A stretch of DNA of 13,239 bases, from positions 1 through 13,239 of the forward strand of contig JAGRJZ010000041.1 in assembly GCA_020442505.1 (NCBI GenBank), given 5' to 3'. The notes beneath the pieces were generated by a model that worked only from the letters and a program-made list of their open reading frames with translations, made no database searches and was not told where the DNA came from. Of this stretch, positions 7,040-13,239 are shown piece by piece. The number at the start of each line of letters is the position of its first letter. Position 1 is the first letter of the stretch. The translations under genes were made by a program, and so were the position numbers. This stretch comes from Alphaproteobacteria bacterium (GTDB taxonomy: Bacteria > Pseudomonadota > Alphaproteobacteria > Micavibrionales > Micavibrionaceae).

Positions 7040-8143
7040 ATGCGTTCTTTCCGGACCGGACTTTGTGTTGCTGTTCTGATTCTGGCGGGTTGCGAGACGG
7101 CGACGCATACCTATGAAAGCGCGAAAGACAGCGTGACCGGGATCAACTGGGAAAAAGCCAAATTCTGGGAAAACGATCAGGAAGCGGATCAGACCCCGGT
7201 CGTGACGGAAGCGACGCTGACGGAGTCCATACAGGCTCTTGCCGTGAGCCCCTGCCCGGAGGTCAATCTCGTCGACGATTTGCGCGAACTCAACCAGTTT
7301 ACAAACGATTCCGCGCCCTATCCGCATGAAAAAGTGTCGGCTGTATCCCTTTCCGGCGTGAAAAGCAGTTGCGCCCGCAACGGGAACAACATGGTCGTCG
7401 ATATGGTTCTGTCGTTCGAAGGCATTCGGGGCCCCCGGACGGCCGCCTGGCGGGGGGGGGCGGCGGATTTCGTCTATCCCTATTTCGTGGCGATAACCGA
7501 TTCGGCCGGCACCGTCATGACGAAGGAGACGTTTTCCGTGACGATGTCCTACGAAACGGGGCAGGACCGCGCCACCCGGAAGGAAAGCCTGCGTCAGGTG
7601 ATCCCCACGGACGGGCGCCTGTTTGACGGGACGCGCACGATCATGGTCGGATTCCAGTTGACCGACGCGCAGCTTGCCTATAACCGCAGCCATCAGGGCC
7701 TTCCGGCCTTTGCGGCGCCGACGCCCGCTCCCGAGACCGCAGCGGCGTTCGGCGCGGCGCCCGCCCGCCCTGAGACGATTAGCATTTTGCCGCCGGAGAC
7801 GGCGCCCGTTCCGTCTGTCGCGCTTCATGCGCCGGGCCGTATCCAGACAAGCCGCCCCGGGGTCGATTCGATGCTGGCTGTCTCCGGGACGGATTCCACG
7901 TCTGTTCCCGCTCCCGTGGTCGTTCAGGCAAAGGCCGTCAAGACGCCGCCCCGGCCGCAAAGAAAGCGCCTTCCTCAGGTCGCGCCTCCGTCCGGGGACG
8001 AATTGAAACCGCCGCCCTCGGCTGTGTCTTCCGCAGAGTCGACCGCGCCGAATCAGGACGCGCCGCCGCCGTTTTTGTACCAGCCCTATACGCCGATCGA
8101 CATTACCGCGCCGCTCGACGTCACCGCCCCCGTTGAGGAGTAA
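7040..8143 (+). CDS. Outer-envelope lipoprotein of unknown function with a Pro-rich C-terminal tail
   Basis: This 367-residue protein has a typical lipoprotein signal: basic MRSFR, a hydrophobic core and lipobox LAGC with the acylated Cys at 18. Residue E19 rather than Asp after Cys suggests outer-membrane rather than inner-membrane retention by the E. coli rule. A folded domain (about 65-215) contains two cysteines, C72 and C111, that could form a disulfide, and a DFVYPYFVAITDSAG...KETFSVTMS core ending in GFQLTDAQLAYNR. From memory this resembles a conserved uncharacterised alphaproteobacterial lipoprotein family. Residues from about 220 are Pro/Ala-rich, low in complexity and probably disordered, ending in a DITAP/DVTAP doublet. 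The start ATG at 7040 has AGAGG upstream. A nine-G run (7452-7460) interrupts the core codons. The gene is in the same frame as the downstream phosphoheptose isomerase, separated by TAA and four codons. Confidence 0.8.
   Translation: MRSFRTGLCVAVLILAGCETATHTYESAKDSVTGINWEKAKFWENDQEADQTPVVTEATLTESIQALAVSPCPEVNLVDDLRELNQFTNDSAPYPHEKVSAVSLSGVKSSCARNGNNMVVDMVLSFEGIRGPRTAAWRGGAADFVYPYFVAITDSAGTVMTKETFSVTMSYETGQDRATRKESLRQVIPTDGRLFDGTRTIMVGFQLTDAQLAYNRSHQGLPAFAAPTPAPETAAAFGAAPARPETISILPPETAPVPSVALHAPGRIQTSRPGVDSMLAVSGTDSTSVPAPVVVQAKAVKTPPRPQRKRLPQVAPPSGDELKPPPSAVSSAESTAPNQDAPPPFLYQPYTPIDITAPLDVTAPVEE
7452..7460 (+). repeat. Nine-G homopolymer inside the lipoprotein coding region
   Basis: Nine consecutive G follow TGGC and encode Arg-Gly-Gly-Ala at residues 138-141. 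A one-base slip would shift the frame and remove most of the folded domain and the tail. The run is a possible slippage site and also a common place for sequencing length errors; the frame is intact as given. Confidence 0.8.
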
Positions 8144-8155
8144 TCTGTTCGTTCC

Positions 8156-8743
8156 ATGACTGCTTTCGATCTTAACGTTTACTGGTCCCGGGAAGCCGAC
8201 GAGCACATGGTCGTCGCGCGGGACAGCTTCACGACCCTGTCCGGGCCTTTCGCGGCCTGGGTAGATCTATGTCTGGCCAGCCTTCAGGACGGGGGAAAGT
8301 TGCTTCTGTTCGGCAACGGGGGCAGCGCCGGAGACAGCCAGCATCTGGCGACAGAACTGACGGCCCGGTACAGCAAGAACCGCCCTGCGATCGCGGCGAT
8401 CGCCCTGACGACCGACAGTTCGGCTTTGACCGCGATCGGGAACGATTTCGGGTTCGAGCACCTTTTCGCCCGCCAGATCGAGGCGCTCGGCAAGCCTGGC
8501 GACGTCGCCATCGGGATCAGTACTTCCGGACAGAGCCCGAACGTTTTGCGGGGGCTGGAAACGGCGCGCCGGATGGGCCTGAAGACCAGCGGCCTGACCG
8601 GCCGCGACGGGGGCGGGATGCCGCCCCTTTGCGACGTTCTTCTGACGGTTCCGTCTCCCACTACGGCTCGCATTCAGGAAATGCATATTACGTTGGGCCA
8701 GATGCTCTGCGGTGCGCTGGAGCAAAAACTGGGACTGGTTTAG
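8156..8743 (+). CDS. gmhA: Phosphoheptose isomerase-like SIS-domain protein (GmhA/DiaA family)
   Basis: This 195-residue protein has full family length and a single SIS domain: FGNGGSAGDSQHLATELTAR (52-71), GNDFGF (95-100), GISTSGQSPNV (120-130) and LTGRDGGGM (147-155). GmhA converts sedoheptulose 7-phosphate to D-glycero-D-manno-heptose 7-phosphate at the start of LPS heptose synthesis. Aligned by eye to E. coli GmhA, H61, E65 and Q172 are present as H63, E67 and Q174. The residue matching zinc ligand and catalytic His180 is Gln182 (codon CAG). The protein could therefore be an altered isomerase or a DiaA-like SIS paralog; the heptose role is favoured by the neighbouring glycosyltransferases but not certain. 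GAGGAG overlaps the upstream stop, 15 bases before the ATG, which is longer than usual. The gene starts 12 bases after the lipoprotein and converges on the GT2 gene with a 10-base gap. Confidence 0.8.
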   Translation: MTAFDLNVYWSREADEHMVVARDSFTTLSGPFAAWVDLCLASLQDGGKLLLFGNGGSAGDSQHLATELTARYSKNRPAIAAIALTTDSSALTAIGNDFGFEHLFARQIEALGKPGDVAIGISTSGQSPNVLRGLETARRMGLKTSGLTGRDGGGMPPLCDVLLTVPSPTTARIQEMHITLGQMLCGALEQKLGLV

Positions 8744-8753
8744 GAAATCAAAA

Positions 8754-9602
8754 TCACATCTTGTCGTTGCCTACATTGCCTTTCAGGTTGTGTTTCAGAG
8801 CAATGATTCTCTCTGGTAAAAGCCCGATCAGGAGGCTCCGCAGGCTGTGATAAAGAACGGCGGCCCGCCGACCCGGGGTGTTGTGCCGCCAGCGGGCCCG
8901 GAACGCATCGTAAAATTGCCGCCAGCGTCGCCGTACGCTGATGGCGCCGGGGGAAATACGCCGCCGGATCAACGGGTCGGGAAGCATCGCGACGGAGCCG
9001 TTTTTGGCAAAACGCATCCAGAATTCCATATCCTGCGCCGTAGCAAAGCTTTCGTCGTATCCCCCCAGAGACAGCGCGACCGTGGCCCGCATCATCGCCG
9101 TGCTGTGCGGGAAGGGCGTTTTCAGGAAGACGGATGTTTGCAGAGTCTCTTCGGGCGTCCATCCCCACCGGGTTTCGAGGCCTCCGGGGTACAGATTGTC
9201 GCAATTTCCGCCGCACAAGGCCACGTCCGGGCGGGATTCCAGGAAATCAAACTGTTTTTGGAGCCGGTCGGGATAGGAGGCATCGTCGGCGTCCTGCCGC
9301 GCGATGTAGCGTCCCCGTATCTGCTCCAGACCGCGATTGAGGGCGATTGTCAGGCCCGTATTCTCGGCTTGCGTGACGATACGAAGGCGGAGGTCTTGTC
9401 GCGCATATCGTGCCAGGATCGCCGCCGTATCGTCTGTTGAGCCGTCATCGACCACGATGAATTCGAAATCTTCGAAAGACTGGGACAGGATGCTCTCGAC
9501 GCTTTCGGCCAGCGTGCCCGCCGCGTTGTGGGCAGCCATCAAAACGGAGATAGACGGAGGGGCAGCTTGCATGGGGCTGATATCGAAAGCACGGTGTTTC
9601 AT
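8754..9602 (-). CDS. Family 2 glycosyltransferase (GT-A fold)
   Basis: This is a 282-residue cytoplasmic enzyme. The N-terminal nucleotide-sugar-binding strand SVLMAAHNAAGTLAESVESI (19-38) is followed by VVDDGSTDDT (50-59), an ENTGL segment (80-84) and the metal-binding DxD as QDADD (103-107). A FPHSTAMMR segment and the AQDMEFWMRF region (189-198) with the expected acidic catalytic residues complete a standard bacterial GT2. The last 60 residues are basic and amphipathic, with no clear membrane helix. It transfers a sugar from a nucleotide donor, probably onto a lipid-linked glycan; donor and acceptor cannot be assigned. The ATG at 9602 is preferred over an adjacent TTG at 9605; an AGGGA about 14-18 bases upstream is the only ribosome-site candidate. 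It is the third gene of the epimerase-GT4-GT2 operon, 15 bases after the GT4 gene. Confidence 0.88.
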   Translation of the reverse strand: MKHRAFDISPMQAAPPSISVLMAAHNAAGTLAESVESILSQSFEDFEFIVVDDGSTDDTAAILARYARQDLRLRIVTQAENTGLTIALNRGLEQIRGRYIARQDADDASYPDRLQKQFDFLESRPDVALCGGNCDNLYPGGLETRWGWTPEETLQTSVFLKTPFPHSTAMMRATVALSLGGYDESFATAQDMEFWMRFAKNGSVAMLPDPLIRRRISPGAISVRRRWRQFYDAFRARWRHNTPGRRAAVLYHSLRSLLIGLLPERIIALKHNLKGNVGNDKM

Positions 9603-9617
9603 CAATACGTTGGGTCC

Positions 9618-10769
9618 CTATTTCTGCGCCAAAGCCAAAGCGTCGTAATCGGCGCATTCCCGGGCCACGAGCGTTTCGAGCCTGTGCGTTTGTTCGATCC
9701 GGCGGCGGGCGTTGTCGCCCAGTTTATGCCTAAAATCCGGGGCGGAAAAAAGACTGGTCATGGCACTTCGCAGAGAATCCGGAGAAAATTCGCAGAGCAA
9801 GCCGTTTTCGCCGTCCCGGACAAGCGCGCGAATGCCCTCCGCGTCGGTTCCGACCACGGCCCGGCCGCAGGCCATGGCTTCGAGCAGCGTTTTGGGGTTT
9901 CCTTCGTACAGAGAGGGCAGAACGAACACCGGATAGCGGTTATAGATGTCAGGCAAGCGGTCGTTCGGGATATTGCCCAGAAACCGGACCGGCGCGTTGT
10001 GGGCGCGGGCGTGTTCCTCCAGTTCCACCCGTAAATCCCCGTCGCCGATAATATCCAGACGAAAGGGCGTTCCCTCCACCGCCGCGATTAAAAGCGGTAT
10101 GTTCTTTTGCGTGGTCAGGCGCCCGACAAACAGGATGGCGTTTTCTTCCTCCGGCACGGGGAGCGGCTTGAAGCGGTCCGTGTCGATCCAGTTGGGACGG
10201 AGGGCGATTTTTGTTGTTGAAATATGAAAGGTCTGCACGACGAAATCCCGGTCTTCCGTTGTCGCCAGGTAAATCCGGTCTGCCATGCGGTAGGTGAGCG
10301 CACTGATAAACCGGACGAATCCTCGGCGCCATCGCCCGCTTTTTTGCTGGCAGGTAAAACGATAGAGCTCGAACCCCGTACGGACGATCAGGGGTTTACG
10401 AAAACAGAGCTTCGCGACGACCGCACACCAGCCGCCCCACATCTGGTTGGTTTTTAAAAACGTGGTTTTTCGCAGGACGTCTCTGGCGGCCCACGGCGCC
10501 AGAAGCGAGCACATAGCCCGCAGCGGTTTGTTCGCAGGGCGGGGCAGGCGTGTATAAAGCGGCAGGACGTCGATGTTTTTGTGAAGGTCTTCAGCCAGCG
10601 CCACGTCCCGTTCGTCCCCCCATGTCAGGAAGGTGACGCGGACACCTTTTGCCGCGAGCGCTTCGTAATAGCGGATTTCCCGTTCCAGAAGCCCGCGCTC
10701 TTTCCAAAGGGTCAGGGACACGTCCCATGTAAAGAACAAAGCGAGTGCGGTGCTTTCCTCTTCATCCAT
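9618..10769 (-). CDS. Family 4-type glycosyltransferase (GT-B fold)
   Basis: This is a 383-residue enzyme. The N-terminal domain (about 1-195) has RYYEALAAKGVRVTFLTW (33-50), typical of the acceptor-side Rossmann fold. The C-terminal domain begins at LFVGRLTTQKNIPLLIAA (213-230) and carries IIGDGDLRVELE and the donor-phosphate motif EGNPKTLLEAMACGRAVVG (289-307), where E289 and E297 match the E-x7-E of GT4 retaining enzymes. It probably adds a hexose or HexNAc during LPS-core, O-chain or exopolysaccharide assembly; the substrate is not predictable. There is no signal or membrane segment, so it should act on the cytoplasmic face. The start ATG at 10769 overlaps the end of the epimerase gene by eight bases, with GAGG six bases upstream (CACGAGGCCCCCC before ATG), indicating translational coupling. 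The Glu-rich first residues (MDEEES) are probably unstructured. Confidence 0.9.
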   Translation of the reverse strand: MDEEESTALALFFTWDVSLTLWKERGLLEREIRYYEALAAKGVRVTFLTWGDERDVALAEDLHKNIDVLPLYTRLPRPANKPLRAMCSLLAPWAARDVLRKTTFLKTNQMWGGWCAVVAKLCFRKPLIVRTGFELYRFTCQQKSGRWRRGFVRFISALTYRMADRIYLATTEDRDFVVQTFHISTTKIALRPNWIDTDRFKPLPVPEEENAILFVGRLTTQKNIPLLIAAVEGTPFRLDIIGDGDLRVELEEHARAHNAPVRFLGNIPNDRLPDIYNRYPVFVLPSLYEGNPKTLLEAMACGRAVVGTDAEGIRALVRDGENGLLCEFSPDSLRSAMTSLFSAPDFRHKLGDNARRRIEQTHRLETLVARECADYDALALAQK

Positions 10770-11772
10770 GGGGGGCCTCGTGACAGGTCAGAAGGCTTCG
10801 CAAACCGGATTCGAGGGAGACGGCAGGCCGGAAGCCAAGAAATTCGGCGGCCTGGTCGATAGCGGCCTGCGATATTTTTATGTCTCCCGGTCTCTCCGGG
10901 CCGTAGAGCGGCATCGCACCTGGCGCCGCTTGTTCTCGCAGCAGGGCGAACAGGGCGTTCAGGGAGGTCTTTTGCCCGGAGGCGATGTTGTAGACGCGGT
11001 TGATGGCGTTTGCATTCCGTGTCGTCGCCGCCAGAATATTGGCCCGGACGGCATCGTCCACATGGCAGAAATCCCGGATCGTTTCCCCGTCGCCGTGAAT
11101 GGTCACGGGTACGCCGGTCCTCAGGGAGGTGACCCATTTCGGGATGACGGCGGCATAGGCGCCATCGGGGTCCTGGCGCGGGCCGTAAATGTTGAAATAG
11201 CGCAGACCAATGGTCTCCAGCCCCTGATGCGTGCCCAGCGTCGCGGCGTAAAGCTCGTTCGCGTATTTCCCCGCGGCATAGGGCGATTGCGGCGCGAGGG
11301 GTTGGTCTTCCCGGTTCGGGCGGGCGCCGGAATCCCCGTAAACTGCGCTGGAGCTGGCGTAGACGAAACGCTTGACGCCTTGTGCGGCGGCGGCGGAGAG
11401 CATCGTCACAAAGCCGCCGACATTGACTCGATCGACGTTGACGGGGTCCTCCAGCGAGCGGGGAACCGAGCCGATCGCGGCGTGGTGCAGGACGAAATCG
11501 ACCCCCTTGCAGGCCGCCGCGCAACTTTCCGGGTCGCGGACGTCTCCCTTGATAAACATGAAGCGGTTCCATATGTCCGGCGGCAGAACGGCGTTCAGAT
11601 GATCCAGATTTTTGCGTCCGCAGGCGGATAAATCATCCAGACCGACAACGCGCTGTTCCAGACGCAGCAGGGTTTCCACCAGATGGGAGCCGATAAAACC
11701 CGCCGACCCGGTGACCAGCCATGTTTGCGGCGTTTTGCGGATGTCGTCGTGCGTTTCGTCATGTAAAGGCAT
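10762..11772 (-). CDS. NAD-dependent UDP-hexose/HexNAc 4-epimerase-like extended SDR (WbpP/TviC type)
   Basis: This 336-residue protein has the extended-SDR nucleotide motif TGSAGFIGSHL (21-31), LDDLSACGRKNL (45-56), LHHAAIGSVPRS (95-106), ASSSAVYGD (139-147) and the catalytic YAAGK (165-169). The downstream segment RYFNIYGPRQDPDGAYAAVI, then PKW, then GDGETIRDFCHVDD, is characteristic of UDP-GlcNAc/UDP-GalNAc 4-epimerases such as WbpP, rather than of GalE. It would interconvert UDP-GlcNAc and UDP-GalNAc, or their uronic acids, for the adjacent glycosyltransferases; exact substrate is inferred. The open frame continues to 11886, but that extra sequence is basic, unlike the family, and runs into the divergent gene. 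The ATG at 11772 sits just before the Rossmann fold, although its ribosome site is poor. First gene of a three-gene minus-strand unit. Confidence 0.88.
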   Translation of the reverse strand: MPLHDETHDDIRKTPQTWLVTGSAGFIGSHLVETLLRLEQRVVGLDDLSACGRKNLDHLNAVLPPDIWNRFMFIKGDVRDPESCAAACKGVDFVLHHAAIGSVPRSLEDPVNVDRVNVGGFVTMLSAAAAQGVKRFVYASSSAVYGDSGARPNREDQPLAPQSPYAAGKYANELYAATLGTHQGLETIGLRYFNIYGPRQDPDGAYAAVIPKWVTSLRTGVPVTIHGDGETIRDFCHVDDAVRANILAATTRNANAINRVYNIASGQKTSLNALFALLREQAAPGAMPLYGPERPGDIKISQAAIDQAAEFLGFRPAVSLESGLRSLLTCHEAPHG

Positions 11773-11847
11773 GGAAAACCATCGGATTCTTCTTTTTTTA
11801 TCAGGCTGATTTTTAGTACACTCCCATCGCAAACGCAACGAAAGAAC

Positions 11848-11851
11848 GAGG
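11848..11851 (+). promoter_or_regulatory. Ribosome binding site supporting a TTG start
   Basis: GAGG lies five bases before the TTG at 11857, within ACGAGGCGCCG. No in-frame ATG near the beginning fits the protein better, so this site decides the start of the short glycosyltransferase. Confidence 0.6.
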
Positions 11852-11856
11852 CGCCG

Positions 11857-12747
11857 TTGAGACTGGTCTTTGAACGAAAGCCGCATGTCTATTTGCCGGA
11901 GATCTCAGCGTATCTCCGGTATGTCGACGAGCGCCTTCCGCATGTGCAGGCCTGGGATTCCGGCGCGCTGGACGACTACGATCCGCTGGATTTCGACGTT
12001 GTCTGGCGCTTTATGGGGCTGGATATCGCGGGAACGGGCCGGCGGATTATCCATGAATATAACTCCCTGTCGACGGGGCGCTTTGCCCGTTTAAAAAACC
12101 GGGTCAAACAAACGACCAACGTCCGGCCGGACGGGCGTGTGTTCCTGAATGCCGCGGTCAGGGGCGGATTTTGGTTCCCCGATGCGATACCGTTTCGTGA
12201 GCGGGACATGGGGGTTGCGGATTCCTTTTTCGAAACGGGGGCGCCGGCGCCGGTCTACGATTTCGTCTATGCCGGGTCCCTGGATCGCGGGGATACGATT
12301 GTTTCCGCGCTGGAGCATTTCAAGACGACGTTGACGGACGCGACGTTTCTTGTGATCGGCGGGGTTCCCGACGCGATCCACGAACGATACGGCGCGGTGG
12401 CGAATATCGTTTTCACCGGACGGGTGCCTTGCGCAGCCGTGCCGGACTTGATCGCGCAAGCCCGCTACGGCCTGAATTTGATGCCGGATCGCTATCCGTT
12501 TTCCCTGCAGACGGCGACGAAGGTTCTGGAGTATTGCGCCGCAGGCCTGCCGGTCGTCAGCACCGATTACCGGTGGATCAGAAAGTTTGAGCGGGAGCGG
12601 GGCGCACGTTTTTTCTTCCTGGAAAAGGATTGGGCGAATTTGACGATGGCGGCGCTTGAACGCCACCCGTTTCAGGTTCCTTGCGTCGATGATTGCGCGT
12701 GGAACGAAGTGATCGCCCGGTCTGGGGTTTTTGATCTGCTCGGTTGA
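11857..12747 (+). CDS. Short GT-B-type glycosyltransferase (GT4/family 1-like), TTG start
   Basis: This is a 296-residue protein. The C-terminal half is recognisable as the donor-binding domain of GT-B enzymes: VYDFVYAGSLDRGDTI (133-148), FLVIGGVPDAI (164-174), IVFTGRVP (184-191), ARYGLNLMPDRYPF (202-215) and TKVLEYCAAGLPVVSTDY (221-238), where E225 matches the second Glu of the E-x7-E motif. The N-terminal domain is short (about 130 residues) and lacks an obvious glycine-rich acceptor loop, although it contains FDVVWRFMGLD and IIHEYNSLS, which resemble parts of a reduced GT-B N-domain. Function is therefore glycosyl transfer to an unknown acceptor, with moderate confidence. It diverges from the epimerase gene across 84 bases, in which I see no convincing promoter boxes. 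It ends 26 bases before the RNase P RNA promoter. Confidence 0.75.
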   Translation: MRLVFERKPHVYLPEISAYLRYVDERLPHVQAWDSGALDDYDPLDFDVVWRFMGLDIAGTGRRIIHEYNSLSTGRFARLKNRVKQTTNVRPDGRVFLNAAVRGGFWFPDAIPFRERDMGVADSFFETGAPAPVYDFVYAGSLDRGDTIVSALEHFKTTLTDATFLVIGGVPDAIHERYGAVANIVFTGRVPCAAVPDLIAQARYGLNLMPDRYPFSLQTATKVLEYCAAGLPVVSTDYRWIRKFERERGARFFFLEKDWANLTMAALERHPFQVPCVDDCAWNEVIARSGVFDLLG

Positions 12748-12773
12748 AACGCGTTCCGGTCGTCGTAAAAAAC

Positions 12774-12803
12774 TTGAAAGAGCGGCCGGTTTGCGCCTAT
12801 ATA
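12774..12803 (+). promoter_or_regulatory. Sigma-70-like promoter of the RNase P RNA gene
   Basis: A TTGAAA -35 box (12774-12779, 5/6 to consensus) is followed by 18 bases and a TATATA -10 box (12798-12803, 4/6). The predicted start, about 7-10 bases downstream, falls at the first base pairs of RNase P helix P1, which makes the assignment coherent. Confidence 0.6.
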
Positions 12804-12812
12804 CCCCGCATC

Positions 12813-13172
12813 GGAAAGCCGGATGGCCGCGCGTCTTCCTTGCGAAGGCGGGAGGAAAGTCCGGGCTTCACGGAAACACGGCGCCGGCTAACGGCCGGGC
12901 AGGGCGACCTGACGGAAAGTGCTGCAGAGATTTAAACCGCCGATGGCCTTTAAGGCACAGGCAAGGCTGAGAAGGTGCGGTAAGAGCGCACCGCGTCGCT
13001 GGCAACAGGGACGGCAATGGTAAACCCCGCCGGAAGCAAGACCAAATAGGCGTCCCGCATGGTGTTTTTCCGCACCGGGGCGCGGGTAGGTTGCTAGAGG
13101 TCTGCGGTAACGCAGATCCCAGATGAATGGCTGTCCCCGACAGAACCCGGCTTACAGGCCTTCTGGCTTTTT
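12813..13172 (+). ncRNA. rnpB: RNase P RNA, bacterial type A
   Basis: This is the catalytic RNA of RNase P, which trims the 5' leader of pre-tRNAs. Universal blocks are present: GAGGAAAGTCCGGGCT (12852-12867), AAACCGCCGATGGCC (about 12935-12949), GGTGCGGTAAGAGCGCACCG (12975-12994), AGCAAGACCAAATAGG (13035-13050) and AGATGAATGGCTGTCC (13121-13136), then ACAGAACCCGGCTTA. Helix P1 pairs 12815-12828 with 13157-13170 over 14 positions with one T-T mismatch and one G-T pair. The GGT at 13085-13087 fits the L15 site that binds tRNA CCA. A P18-like hairpin TCTGCG-GTAA-CGCAGA (13101-13116) has a GNRA loop. CGGAAA (12913-12918) can pair with TTTCCG (13067-13072), as in the P6 pseudoknot of type A RNAs. 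Ends are approximate within a few bases. Confidence 0.97.
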
Positions 13173-13174
13173 TT
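13157..13174 (+). terminator. U-tract end of the RNase P RNA
   Basis: The 3' strand of helix P1 (GGCCTTCTGGC) runs directly into seven T (13168-13174). This is a plausible transcription stop in which P1, or a small local GCC-TTCT-GGC hairpin, gives the stem. Confidence 0.5.
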
Positions 13175-13213
13175 ATACGGTCGCGGGCGGGCCCCGGCTC
13201 TGGTGGGCCGAGA

Positions 13214-13236
13214 CCTGCGTGGCGTTTGAACGCAGG
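13214..13236. repeat. Small inverted repeat downstream of rnpB
   Basis: CCTGCGT (13214-13220) and ACGCAGG (13230-13236) form a perfect 7-base stem around a 9-base loop. It lies at the window edge and could belong to the leader of the next gene. No T-run is visible and no coding start is supported. Confidence 0.4.
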
Positions 13237-13239
13237 CAT

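Noticed and set aside
6833..8206. A 457-codon open frame on the minus strand covering the lipoprotein gene and the ispH start
   Set aside because: Its product is Arg/Gly/His-rich without any domain, and it runs antisense to a gene with a clear lipoprotein signal. It is a GC-bias shadow.
11773..11886. An N-terminal extension of the epimerase to 374 residues
   Set aside because: The extension is basic and overlaps the start of the divergent glycosyltransferase; SDR enzymes of this type begin close to the Gly-rich motif.
12868..13239. A minus-strand open frame of 123 codons at the window end
   Set aside because: It lies antisense to the RNase P RNA, and its sequence is explained by the structured RNA.
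13175..13239. Start of an mraZ-type gene or its repeat operator after rnpB, as in some alphaproteobacteria
   Set aside because: Only one GTGGG is present, without the repeated spacing, and no coding start is visible before the window ends.

Overview
The window looks like a stretch of ordinary chromosome from a Gram-negative alphaproteobacterium, possibly Rhodospirillales-like. This rests on high GC content, an AsmA-type envelope protein, a type A RNase P RNA and a lipoprotein resembling an uncharacterised alphaproteobacterial family. It is an inference from protein style, because no ribosomal marker is present. Genes are tightly packed and no insertion sequence, prophage, tRNA or CRISPR array is visible.

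Region 1 (1-3324) holds the C-terminal part of a PfkB/adenosine-kinase-type sugar kinase on the + strand. It converges on a minus-strand pair: an RluC-type 23S rRNA pseudouridine synthase followed four bases later by an AsmA-family inner-membrane protein. Region 2 (3325-5407) starts with a 156-base divergent spacer containing an inverted repeat. It is followed by two overlapping + genes: a soluble PAS protein with the Aer-type flavin-pocket motif, and a membrane chemoreceptor without a periplasmic sensor domain. Together they look like a two-piece energy-taxis receptor, comparable to Campylobacter CetB/CetA or a split Aer.

Region 3 (5396-8143) has ispH and a YgjV-like membrane protein on the minus strand, divergent from a conserved lipoprotein on the + strand whose coding region carries a nine-G run. 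Region 4 (8156-12747) is a surface-glycan block. It has a phosphoheptose isomerase (GmhA-like, with one expected metal ligand replaced), a minus-strand operon of a UDP-HexNAc 4-epimerase, a GT4 and a GT2 glycosyltransferase, and a divergent short GT-B-type glycosyltransferase with a TTG start. The set suits assembly of a heptose- and/or HexNAc-containing LPS or other surface glycan.

Region 5 (12774-13174) is the RNase P RNA gene with its own sigma-70-like promoter and a U-tract end. The last 65 bases hold only a small hairpin and no supported gene. The strongest leads are the split PAS/chemoreceptor pair and the His-to-Gln change at the GmhA active site. I do not see a wholly new multi-gene system.
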